A stretch of DNA of 40,370 bases from Prevotella sp. GTDB lineage: Bacteria; Bacteroidota; Bacteroidia; Bacteroidales; Bacteroidaceae. The notes under the pieces are model-generated. The model did no database searches and was not told where the DNA came from. It saw nothing but the letters and a program-made list of their open reading frames with translations. The stretch's first letter is position 1. Every line of letters starts with the position of its first letter. Of this stretch, positions 33,489-39,804 are shown one piece after another. The translations under genes were made by a program, and so were the position numbers. Location: positions 1 through 40,370 of the forward strand of contig JAEETD010000021.1 in assembly GCA_016290175.1 (NCBI GenBank), in the 5' to 3' direction.

Positions 33489-34842
33489 AAGGCAGTTCGG
33501 CTACAACCTTCCTGTAGACGCTATACTTCACGTCCTCAATCAGGCCGTCTTTACGAAACCTTGCAATAGCTTTTGAGGCACCAGACTGAGAACAGCCGAA
33601 GCAATCCATGAATTGCTGTGTCTTAAACTCATCAGGCAACTTGCGGAAACACTCTTCGTAGCGGGTGGTACGCTTTCTGACTACGAACTCCTTGTTTTGG
33701 TCGGCAAAGTAGTTGATAGCCATTTCGCCAAAGAAGAACTGCTGACACTTGTATTGGATTTCCATCGCCAGATGGCAGAGCCGCTTGTCAGTGTCATCCA
33801 TCGTCAGCGTCTTCGACTCCTGCCACTCATCCCAATGGCGCATCAGAATGAACGGAAGCGACACGCCGATGCCGTAGTATGGGATTCTCTTCAGCAAGGT
33901 TCTATCTGCTTTGTCGCCATTGAACTCCGCAATCTCCAGATGGCTTGATTGCCAGTCGTAGGTCTCATCGTTGAGTGGCTCGATGGGGATTTCTCCCTCT
34001 ACCTTATCTAAACGATAAGCCCAAGTACGAAGAGCCTCGTTGGCATTGGGGTCCACTTTCTGGTGACGTTGTGCCATACCTTTGTCAGGCAAGGGAATCA
34101 CGGCCAGTCGGGTGCTCATACCAGTACCGAAGTTTCGCTGATTCACCTTGCGGTGAAGTGCATATGGCGTGCCGGTATAGATGAAGTTCCAAAAGACATT
34201 GAACATGCCGGTGATACTTTCCTGATTGGCGTACATCTGGCCATCCTGCTCGTTGTGGAACGATTTCAACTCCAAGATTTCCCTATCCTTCCAGTCGCCA
34301 CCTTTATTATTCTTGGTGACGTTATCCAGCTCCGAGTCGAAACTGAACATATGGAGATTCATGGGAGTGCCCTGAACATTCTCCACCGCTGCCAACATGT
34401 GCCGAATGAACTCACCCGTAGCCGTTCGCGCAGGGTGAACACGGATTCCTACTACAGGCTTTTTCAGGGCATCACCCTTCTGGGCCTTGGTTGAAGTAGT
34501 CCTTTCGGTTCTGCCATCCTTATACCTATTAACAGCGTCAATGAGACATTGATCTGCCTGGATCATCGGATCTGCAATCTTGAAGTAAAACTTCTCAATC
34601 ACATTCTTACCCGCTCCAGGGTCACCGATGATAAAGATGCAATAGTTCAAGCGACGCACAATCTCCGGCTCATACCAGAAGTGGTAGTAAGCACGGGTCA
34701 TCAGCGTGCCAAACAAAGCAGCAGAAGAAAAGAGAATAGCAGGCATCTTGTGAGGGTGCGCATTCAAGAACAACTCCTTCATACAGGGATAGTACTCTGC
34801 CATTTCTTGCAATTCCTCAGCCCACTTATCCAGCGGCAGCAT
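33487..34842 (-). CDS. DUF3987 family P-loop protein, N-terminally shortened
   Basis: 451 residues from the ATG at 34842-34840 (MLPLDKWAEELQEMAEYYP). The frame is open to 35016, but a promoter box at 34954-34961 lies inside that extension, so the longest start is unlikely; GTG in the palindrome is another option. The Walker A is IIGDPGAGKN, and LMTRAYYHFWYEPEIVRRLN and FNVFWNFIYTGTP are typical DUF3987 blocks. A helix-turn-helix-like end is present (CFGCSQSGASKAIARFRKDGLIEDV). Relatives in Bacteroidetes usually carry an N-terminal VirE_N region and total about 700-800 residues; that part is missing here. The family is primase- or helicase-like and associated with mobile DNA. The real function is unknown. 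Confidence 0.75.
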   Translation of the reverse strand: MLPLDKWAEELQEMAEYYPCMKELFLNAHPHKMPAILFSSAALFGTLMTRAYYHFWYEPEIVRRLNYCIFIIGDPGAGKNVIEKFYFKIADPMIQADQCLIDAVNRYKDGRTERTTSTKAQKGDALKKPVVGIRVHPARTATGEFIRHMLAAVENVQGTPMNLHMFSFDSELDNVTKNNKGGDWKDREILELKSFHNEQDGQMYANQESITGMFNVFWNFIYTGTPYALHRKVNQRNFGTGMSTRLAVIPLPDKGMAQRHQKVDPNANEALRTWAYRLDKVEGEIPIEPLNDETYDWQSSHLEIAEFNGDKADRTLLKRIPYYGIGVSLPFILMRHWDEWQESKTLTMDDTDKRLCHLAMEIQYKCQQFFFGEMAINYFADQNKEFVVRKRTTRYEECFRKLPDEFKTQQFMDCFGCSQSGASKAIARFRKDGLIEDVKYSVYRKVVAELP

Positions 34843-34869
34843 CCCGTAGATGTCCTCAGCGTCACACGG

Positions 34870-34919
34870 GGTCTGGCATTTCTGTGATGTCGCTTGCGAT
34901 GTCACAGAAGTGCCTGACC
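34870..34919. repeat. 50-bp imperfect palindrome at the 5' end of the DUF3987 gene
   Basis: Arms begin GGTC(T/A)GGCA(T/C)TTCTGTGA and continue to TCGC-TT-GCGA at the centre; 42 of 50 positions are self-complementary. On the minus strand it starts GGTCAGGCACTTCTGTGACA, close to the GGGGTCAGGCACTT dispersed palindromes I recall from other gut bacteria, and similar in design to the palindrome in birA. It stays open in the DUF3987 frame. Confidence 0.7.
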
Positions 34920-34953
34920 TTTTACCTTTGCTCGTAATAACGCGAAAAGACCG

Positions 34954-34961
34954 CAAAGATA
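34954..34961 (-). promoter_or_regulatory. Promoter -7 box of the DUF3987 gene
   Basis: TATCTTTG on the minus strand after a T-rich stretch. Transcription would start near 34947, upstream of the palindrome, placing the palindrome in the leader or the first codons. Confidence 0.55.
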
Positions 34962-35030
34962 CAAAAAAAATCCCAATAGTTGCGTAAACTATCGGGAAAT
35001 TATGAATAATTAGCAATGACTATCGGTTGG

Positions 35031-35171
35031 CTAAAAATCCGATGGCATTGCGTCGTTCTCGTCTATAAACATAGTCTTCGTTTCGCCGCAACACTCCACC
35101 TCCACTTCATAATTGATGTCATCATAGAGATTGCCAATATGGACGCAGTTAACATAAAGTCCCTGTGCCAT
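35031..35171 (-). CDS. Small hypothetical protein downstream of the Rpn gene
   Basis: 46 residues: MAQGLYVNCV, then HIGNLYDDINYEVEVECCGE and TKTMFIDENDAMPSDF. Acidic, with three cysteines, no signal peptide and no membrane helix. The ATG is 6 bases after the Rpn stop on the same strand, suggesting translational coupling. No family is recognised; it could be a partner or inhibitor of the Rpn nuclease, which is speculation based only on position. Confidence 0.4.
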   Translation of the reverse strand: MAQGLYVNCVHIGNLYDDINYEVEVECCGETKTMFIDENDAMPSDF

Positions 35172-35177
35172 AAAAGA

Positions 35178-36044
35178 CTATTGTAATAGTTTCCTAACCT
35201 CATCAACTTTCATATCAGCACCCTGGGCAATCTGCTCAAGAGACAAGCCCATAGACTGCAAACGATGAATGGTGTCTATTTTTTCATGGAACATACCTAA
35301 CTGTATCCCTTTGCGCTCTGCCGTTTCCAGAGTACTGGTATAATCCCAGTATTCCTTTTGACTTGCCTCGTATAATCTGCGTTCTGCATCAGAGTACTTT
35401 GCAATTTCTGCCTGATCAAATAATCTTTGAAATATACGGTCTTGCAGGGCTTTGGGGCGTTCCAACAAACGAGAGAGGTTACGTAAAACAAACATCCACT
35501 TATCGAACATCGTTACCAGTTCGTCCTCAGACTTGTTGAACTTAGGCATTTCCAGGTACACGAACGTGAGCTTATTATAAAAAACGTGGTTGTCCTCGAC
35601 GTCCTTCAGCTTTACCTCATGACGATAGCTGTCAGCAGGATATTCATCGTTGGGGAACTCGAAATTCAATATGCCGACGGTATAGACATCCTCCAGATGA
35701 TAGTCCCATTTGCCCTTGGGAGCCTGCTGGCGAATAGGTGTAGTGGCATAATATACGCTACGATCTTTGAAATAAGTCTGCTCTGCCTTCTGCATCTCAA
35801 CAATGAAACGGCTTCCATCCTTGGTCATACAATAGACGTCGAACACAGAACGGCGGTCGCCATAGCCATCGCCCAGATTCTCACCGTTCAGATACTGAAC
35901 ATCCTCAATCTCCCTCTCGCTATTATTGAAAAGGGCATTGAGAAAACTGATGAGCAAGTCCTTGTTCATCTCCGTTCCAAACAACTTCTTGAAGCCGAAG
36001 TCGGTGTACGGGTTTATGAATATCTCCCTTGTATCGTCTGCCAT
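35178..36044 (-). CDS. Rpn family recombination-promoting nuclease/putative transposase (PDDEXK_2)
   Basis: 288 residues. It opens with INPYTDFGFKKLFGTEMNKDLLISFLNALF (key block NPYTDFGFKKLFG), the hallmark of Rpn/PDDEXK_2 proteins. The nuclease core shows Asp69 (VFDVYCMT) and Glu83-x-Gln85 (FIVEMQKAEQ), where Gln replaces the usual Lys as in most of the family, then YATTPIRQQAPKG. The C-terminal helical part ends MGLSLEQIAQGADMKVDEVRKLL. Characterised Rpn proteins are DNA endonucleases that promote RecA-independent recombination in Escherichia coli and have been linked to phage defence. It has its own promoter at 36108-36115 and a 46-aa ORF behind it. Confidence 0.9.
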   Translation of the reverse strand: MADDTREIFINPYTDFGFKKLFGTEMNKDLLISFLNALFNNSEREIEDVQYLNGENLGDGYGDRRSVFDVYCMTKDGSRFIVEMQKAEQTYFKDRSVYYATTPIRQQAPKGKWDYHLEDVYTVGILNFEFPNDEYPADSYRHEVKLKDVEDNHVFYNKLTFVYLEMPKFNKSEDELVTMFDKWMFVLRNLSRLLERPKALQDRIFQRLFDQAEIAKYSDAERRLYEASQKEYWDYTSTLETAERKGIQLGMFHEKIDTIHRLQSMGLSLEQIAQGADMKVDEVRKLLQ

Positions 36045-36107
36045 AACTTTATCCTATTTTTATCTTCACATCTGCCATTACTCTGTTCAAGCAATCATTT
36101 CAGTCTG

Positions 36108-36115
36108 CAAAGATA
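36108..36115 (-). promoter_or_regulatory. Promoter -7 box of the Rpn gene
   Basis: TATCTTTG on the minus strand, about 64 bases upstream of the ATG at 36044. Confidence 0.65.
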
Positions 36116-36220
36116 ACGAAAATTTGGGAGATAACGGCTAATTATCTCAGAAATTACACATTATTTAATAGAATGCATAGTCATTGCATTGACATTTGAC
36201 TATCATCCAAAAGAGTCAAT

Positions 36221-36270
36221 GTCACATCGGGGTCAGGATACTTCGTGAGATTATCTGCCCCCAGTGTGAC
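36221..36270. repeat. Degenerate inverted repeat downstream of the HEPN gene
   Basis: GTCACA-tc-GGGG at the left pairs with CCCC-ag-TGTGAC at the right, enclosing TCAGGATACTTCGTGAG. GGGGTCAGG-x2-ACTT resembles the palindrome at 34870-34919. It could act as a terminator of the MNT-HEPN transcript or be a decayed REP-like element. Confidence 0.4.
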
Positions 36271-36294
36271 AGGCTACCGCTATCTTTCTGTTCG

Positions 36295-36708
36295 TTATTT
36301 TGCTTCTTGCTTGTCGCTGATATGCTTTTTGATTTTCTCGATGAGGGTGCGAGTCGGCTCGATTTTCTCAACGGCTTCCTTCTTGCTGATTTCAATAGTA
36401 CAGTTATACTCACCATTCTCGCGGAGGGTCTGTAACCTTGAGTATAATTGCCCTTCATCATCGGTGAAGATGCCCTCCTTAACATAGAACATGTGGAATC
36501 GGTTGACTGCGCCGCGATGTGTTCCAACCTCATGCTGCTCGCTAATGAGCAAAGCACTGACAGCGTGGAACAGGGCATAGTAAAGGCGATTGGCTACCAT
36601 TGCCCACAGCTCGTTCTGAAACTGAACCTCCATCTCACGGAGTGTCTTTTCTGCACGCTCCAGCTCTAATGCGACTAATATTCGGCGATCTTCTTCTTTA
36701 AGACTCAT
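36295..36708 (-). CDS. HEPN-domain protein, probable toxin of an MNT-HEPN pair
   Basis: 137 residues, all helical. The HEPN core is NELWAMVANRLYYALFHAV, with Arg41-x6-His48 fitting the RX4-6H ribonuclease motif; a second Arg65-x6-His72 occurs in THRGAVNRFHMFY. HEPN toxins of two-gene MNT-HEPN modules cut RNA and are neutralised by the nucleotidyltransferase partner, in known cases by AMPylation of the toxin. The start overlaps the MNT stop by 11 bases, the usual arrangement. Antitoxin and toxin roles are inferred from the family. Confidence 0.88.
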   Translation of the reverse strand: MSLKEEDRRILVALELERAEKTLREMEVQFQNELWAMVANRLYYALFHAVSALLISEQHEVGTHRGAVNRFHMFYVKEGIFTDDEGQLYSRLQTLRENGEYNCTIEISKKEAVEKIEPTRTLIEKIKKHISDKQEAK

Positions 36709-37021
36709 AAATCAGTTGTTTGTCTTGTTCAACGTTGTAAAAGAACATGCTGTGCGGGCCGTTGTACCATTCGTCCTTCGAGTAGGTGTGTACACTGAAC
36801 GACTGCCAGAGATCGTAGCCGCGCACAATGATGGGATAGGCGTAGCGGCGGAAGTTCTCGTCGCTGTCGCCTTCGTTGTTTAGTAGCAACAGTAGGTCCC
36901 AGTCTGAGTCCTCATGGGCATCGCCGCGGGCGCGTGAGCCATAGAGGTAGAGCATCGAGCCCTTGGGGAGGACCCGAGCGGCCACCTGCCGGATGTTGTC
37001 TATCACTTGAGTTCGTTCCAT
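36698..37021 (-). CDS. MNT-type minimal nucleotidyltransferase, probable antitoxin
   Basis: 107 residues. The nucleotidyltransferase signature is complete: LYGSRARGDAHEDSDWDLLL, with Gly28-Ser29 and the metal-binding Asp40 and Asp42. MntA-type proteins AMPylate their HEPN partner and so silence it. The gene is first in the pair, has a promoter box at 37063-37070 and overlaps the HEPN gene by 11 bases. All catalytic residues are present, so it is likely active. Confidence 0.9.
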   Translation of the reverse strand: MERTQVIDNIRQVAARVLPKGSMLYLYGSRARGDAHEDSDWDLLLLLNNEGDSDENFRRYAYPIIVRGYDLWQSFSVHTYSKDEWYNGPHSMFFYNVEQDKQLIYES

Positions 37022-37062
37022 GTTTTTGTCATTTTGTCTCGTATCACTTTCGTAACACGCCG

Positions 37063-37070
37063 CAAATATA
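37063..37070 (-). promoter_or_regulatory. Promoter -7 box of the MNT-HEPN operon
   Basis: TATATTTG on the minus strand, about 42 bases upstream of the MNT start. Confidence 0.55.
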
Positions 37071-37169
37071 CGAAAAAGAATCCGAAAACAAATGCCTTTT
37101 TCCTTTTTTCTTTAAAAATTCGCTTCAAATATGTCTATAAAGTCTTATACCAACTTATTCCACTTATTC

Positions 37170-37190
37170 ACTTATTCACTTTGGACATTT
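37170..37190 (-). repeat. Inverted partial copy (21 bp) of the 35-bp repeat
   Basis: ACTTATTCACTTTGGACATT is the reverse complement of bases 33453-33472. Upstream of it, further ACTTATTC units (37152-37170) suggest local duplication. It faces the copy at 37310 across the AT palindrome. Confidence 0.85.
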
Positions 37191-37233
37191 AGGTTTTTAG
37201 ATAATAAGGGTATAGGTACAACAGGTTAGTTTA

Positions 37234-37283
37234 ATATTATATATTATTATATATATTATAATATATATAATAATATATAATAT
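37234..37283. repeat. 50-bp perfect AT-only palindrome
   Basis: Every base from 37234 pairs with its mirror up to 37283, with no loop and no G or C. It sits between the inverted (37170-37190) and direct (37310-37344) copies of the repeat, nearly centred. A cruciform, an unwinding site or a bidirectional terminator are all possible. Confidence 0.9.
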
Positions 37284-37309
37284 CTTAATGCCAGTTTCTG
37301 AAAATACAG

Positions 37310-37344
37310 ATGTCCAAAGTGAATAAGTTATAACTTGAATAACT
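37310..37344 (+). repeat. 35-bp direct repeat, right copy
   Basis: Identical to 33454-33488 over all 35 bases; flanking bases differ on both sides. It lies 158 bases upstream of the HU promoter. Confidence 0.9.
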
Positions 37345-37477
37345 TACCCCAGCCGAGGCGGCTACGATGGCATGTTTAGTTGGCTTAGGCGGGCGGTTGG
37401 GTTGGCTAAGAGGTGAATGGAGCCGGCAGCGGGGCGGAAAAAGAAAATGAAAATAATTCGAAAAAGTTGCTCAAAAA
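37345..37477. other. Non-coding spacer between the right repeat and the HU promoter
   Basis: No ORF with a plausible start or family match, and no strong inverted repeat. It is rather G-rich at 37385-37440 and A-rich just before the promoter. Confidence 0.4.
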
Positions 37478-37501
37478 TTTGGATATATCGAATATTTTTC
37501 G

Positions 37502-37509
37502 TACCTTTG
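37502..37509 (+). promoter_or_regulatory. Promoter of the HU-like gene
   Basis: TACCTTTG with TTTG at 37478-37481 and a 20-bp spacer, a full-consensus match. The leader to the ATG is about 150 nt. Confidence 0.8.
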
Positions 37510-37519
37510 CAACAAAGTT

Positions 37520-37582
37520 CTTGCTTAATGCAAGCGGCTAAAAGCCGAGCGGCAAAACCACTTCGAAAGTCGCGAATTTCGC
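37520..37582 (+). promoter_or_regulatory. Structured leader of the HU-like gene
   Basis: Three small hairpins in series: CTTGC-TTAAT-GCAAG (37520-37534), CGGCT-AAA-AGCCG (37535-37547) and GCGA-ATT-TCGC (37572-37582), in a long leader. This may mediate post-transcriptional control. Confidence 0.45.
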
Positions 37583-37665
37583 ATCGTGGAGCAGCTTAAA
37601 AGGACTAAGGAAAACGCTTGAAGGAAGAGGATTGATTTCAAAACCATTCTAATCAATTTTCTATT

Positions 37666-38310
37666 ATGGCATCACAAAAGATTGCAATGGGGATTAATCT
37701 CCGACAGAACAAGATCATCGGCTCTTCGGCCTATGGTAAGTATTATCCCGAGGTGGACACTCAGAAGACCCTGAGCCTTCGTGGTTTCGCCAAGCACATG
37801 ACCGATCACGGCTCGCTCTACGGACGTGCCATCGTGGAGGGTGTGCTGATGCAGATCACCGAATGTCTGCCCGAACTCGTGGCACAGGGCATTCCCGTCC
37901 AGCTGGGCAACCTGGGTACCTTCTACCCAACAGCCGAGGTGGCCAAGGACGGCGCCGTGCTCGACATCCCTCAGATGGACGGTCTGAACCCGAACGACAT
38001 CGTGAAGGCGATCCACATCCGTTTCCTGCCCGACGCCACCAAGCTCGACAACCTCTGCGGTCCGGCCTTCAAGGACGCCTGCACCCTGGAGTTGCGTAAC
38101 ATCGTCGACACCCAGAAGGTGACGGTCAACGGCAAGCAGAAGACGGTGACCACCCTGAAGCCCATCGCCACCGCCGTGGCAGAGTGGAAGGCCCAGAACG
38201 GTCAGGGCGGCGGTTCTTCGCAGAGCGGCAACGGCGGCAGCCAGAGCGGTGGAAACGAGAACCAGGGCGGCGATGGCGGCGATGGCGGCGACGGACTCAC
38301 TAATGACTAA
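37666..38310 (+). CDS. HU-like DNA-binding protein (HU-HIG type) with Gly-rich tail
   Basis: 214 residues. Residues 1-130 match the HU-HIG group found next to DUF3987 genes in Bacteroidetes: KYYPEVDTQKTLSLRGFAKHM, FYPTAEVAKDGA and IVKAIHIRFLPDA. The GNLGTFYP block corresponds to the conserved GFGTF region of HU. The tail (about 180-214) is a low-complexity Gly/Ser/Asn/Asp stretch encoded partly by GGCGGCGAT 9-bp repeats. It probably binds or bends DNA; the target is unknown. The smalltalk gene begins 5 bases after the stop. Confidence 0.85.
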   Translation: MASQKIAMGINLRQNKIIGSSAYGKYYPEVDTQKTLSLRGFAKHMTDHGSLYGRAIVEGVLMQITECLPELVAQGIPVQLGNLGTFYPTAEVAKDGAVLDIPQMDGLNPNDIVKAIHIRFLPDATKLDNLCGPAFKDACTLELRNIVDTQKVTVNGKQKTVTTLKPIATAVAEWKAQNGQGGGSSQSGNGGSQSGGNENQGGDGGDGGDGLTND

Positions 38311-38315
38311 GGCCT

Positions 38316-38423
38316 ATGAAGAAGCGGATCATTGAGATTGCGGTGAAGGTAGTAGTAGCCGCGCTCACGGCCTTCCTGACGGCCATCACCACCACGAGCT
38401 GCATGGGCTACGGTCCTTTCTAG
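38316..38423 (+). CDS. Smalltalk-type micro-protein
   Basis: 35 residues: MKKRIIEIAVKVVVAALTAF, then LTAITTTSCMGYGPF. A basic start, one hydrophobic helix, and a Ser-Cys near the C-terminus. This fits the 'smalltalk' protein group of Bacteroidetes, short membrane peptides typically encoded right after HU-like genes and often before an N-acetylmuramoyl-L-alanine amidase. No amidase follows here. The ATG is 5 bases after the HU stop. Function unknown; recognition rests on pattern and context. Confidence 0.75.
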   Translation: MKKRIIEIAVKVVVAALTAFLTAITTTSCMGYGPF

Positions 38424-38444
38424 GATCAATTCTCCCCAAAAAAA

Positions 38445-38479
38445 CAATGGCGATGTTGAAAAACACCGCCATTGATTTT
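38445..38479. terminator. Bidirectional terminator between smalltalk and the Lipid_bd gene
   Basis: CAATGGCGATGTT (38445-38457) pairs with AACACCGCCATTG (38462-38474) with one mismatch. An A run precedes and a T run follows, so it can end transcripts from both convergent genes. Confidence 0.8.
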
Positions 38480-38496
38480 TATAGAATCCTCAGGGA

Positions 38497-39012
38497 TTAC
38501 TCTGTAAAGCCAGAGTACTTCTTTCCTTCTACACGATAGTGAGAGAAGTCTGTATAACCGTATCTTGCAGGATACGGGTCATCGCTGAATGTAATCTCAA
38601 ATGAGATGCTATCGCAGGCTACACCGTGGAGGTTCCTGCCAGCGCCCGGAAGGATCTTACCGTTGGTTACAGTAACCTTACCCCCGCCTTCAACATTTTC
38701 GCTCTCAGCAGCGGTAAAGGTCTTGGCAGCGTAGTCGATGTTTGCAAGGAACTGCAAACCCAGGTATGAATCCTGATCAGACATCCACATCTGTGTGGTG
38801 CCATTATCAGCCTTGTTGTAGGTAAAGATGGTACCATCGGTCCACTCTTCCTCTTCTCCATTAGGCCATACAACATACCACGTAACATCCCAGTTACCAC
38901 ACATATCCTGAATGTTGGTTCCACCCGGCTTTTCGTCGGTCTCCACATCGCAGGCCGTAAAGCTCATACAGAGCATCAGGGCCATTGCCATCATTGAAAT
39001 ATATTTCTTCAT
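38497..39012 (-). CDS. Lipid_bd-type lipoprotein (putative lipid-binding hydrolase family)
   Basis: 171 residues. Lipoprotein signal ends SFTAC (Cys21), followed by DVETDEKPGGTN. The body is beta-rich with MCGNWDVTWYVVW, SYLGLQFLANIDYAAKTFT and HYRVEGKKY, matching the pattern of the Lipid_bd family found at the end of SusD-type loci with DUF5011 proteins. It starts 13 bases after the upstream gene on the same strand. Hydrolase activity is only a family label; no catalytic motif is visible. Confidence 0.7.
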   Translation of the reverse strand: MKKYISMMAMALMLCMSFTACDVETDEKPGGTNIQDMCGNWDVTWYVVWPNGEEEEWTDGTIFTYNKADNGTTQMWMSDQDSYLGLQFLANIDYAAKTFTAAESENVEGGGKVTVTNGKILPGAGRNLHGVACDSISFEITFSDDPYPARYGYTDFSHYRVEGKKYSGFTE

Positions 39013-39025
39013 AATCGTCTTACTG

Positions 39026-39769
39026 TTAATCTTTGTTCAATACGATATCCATTACAACAGACCCTGCATAAGAAAGGCTGTAGCTGATTTTACCAGTTTC
39101 GGGATCATAGACACCATCCTTGATGAAGTCCAAACCATCGCCCCAACCCTTAATATAGCTTGAAAGAAGTGAGATGGTATTGTCGGGATTCAGACTTACA
39201 TAACCAGTCATAGCGTAATTGCCGCCATAACCGCGAATCTGCTCATACCATCCACCCAGAAGGTCGTTACAATAGAAGATGCCAGGTACATACTCGGTGA
39301 ATTTAATACCCACACAAGCACTGGTATTACCATAATTAGCAGCACGATCAGCGAATGTCAGCTTATTCTTACTATAGAGACTAGCTGCCATATCCGTTGA
39401 ATAGGTACCTGCAATAGAAGCAGTCACAGAGGGATCGTAAACCACCACTGTACGGCTGACGCTGGCAGAGAAGCCATCGTCGTTAACAGCAGTGTATTCG
39501 ATATCGTAGAAACCTACAGTGTTCACATCAACTTCATCTGCTCCTATTGTAATCACTCTGTTCTGACAGTCTTGACCTGCCAGAGTAGCCTTTACGCCAG
39601 GATCAGTAAAGGGGGTTCCAATGGGCACAAGCATCATCTCGTCACCCTGCATCTCCAAGTTCACATAATAGGTCAGGCGGGAGTCTGTCTTCTCGTAGTC
39701 ATCACTGCACGATGTCAGACCGAGGACAGACATTCCAAGCATCAGACCATAGAAAAATATCTTTTTCAT
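39026..39769 (-). CDS. DUF5011-type lipoprotein (BT_2262-like)
   Basis: 247 residues. Lipoprotein signal ends LGLTSC (Cys21). An Ig-like DUF5011 repeat is at about 45-112 (MMLVPIGTPFTDPGVKATL, then VNTVGFYDIEYTAVNDDGF and VSRTVVVYD), followed by a C-terminal domain of the BT_2262 type (GTYSTDMA, NYAMTGYVSLNPDNTISLLSS). Such proteins sit between SusD and Lipid_bd genes, as here, and are probably surface glycan- or nutrient-binding accessories. The gene follows SusD by 35 bases. Confidence 0.8.
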   Translation of the reverse strand: MKKIFFYGLMLGMSVLGLTSCSDDYEKTDSRLTYYVNLEMQGDEMMLVPIGTPFTDPGVKATLAGQDCQNRVITIGADEVDVNTVGFYDIEYTAVNDDGFSASVSRTVVVYDPSVTASIAGTYSTDMAASLYSKNKLTFADRAANYGNTSACVGIKFTEYVPGIFYCNDLLGGWYEQIRGYGGNYAMTGYVSLNPDNTISLLSSYIKGWGDGLDFIKDGVYDPETGKISYSLSYAGSVVMDIVLNKD

Positions 39770-39804
39770 AAACTCTTGTCTTTTTGATTAATACTTCTTC
39801 TCAT

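Larger units (their letters stand above)
33454..37344. mobile_element. Accessory segment bounded by 35-bp direct repeats
   Basis: Perfect 35-bp direct repeats at 33454-33488 and 37310-37344 enclose a DUF3987 gene, a 46-aa ORF, an Rpn-family nuclease and an MNT-HEPN pair, all on the minus strand. One recombination between the repeats would remove exactly 3856 bp. A partial inverted copy lies at 37170-37190. Mobility is inferred from the repeats and gene content; no integrase or classical transposase is present, unless the Rpn protein provides the activity. Confidence 0.5.

Noticed and set aside
34843..35016. Longer DUF3987 start at 35016
   Set aside because: The first residues precede the promoter box at 34954-34961 and have no family resemblance; palindrome codons follow. 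A start within the palindrome remains possible.
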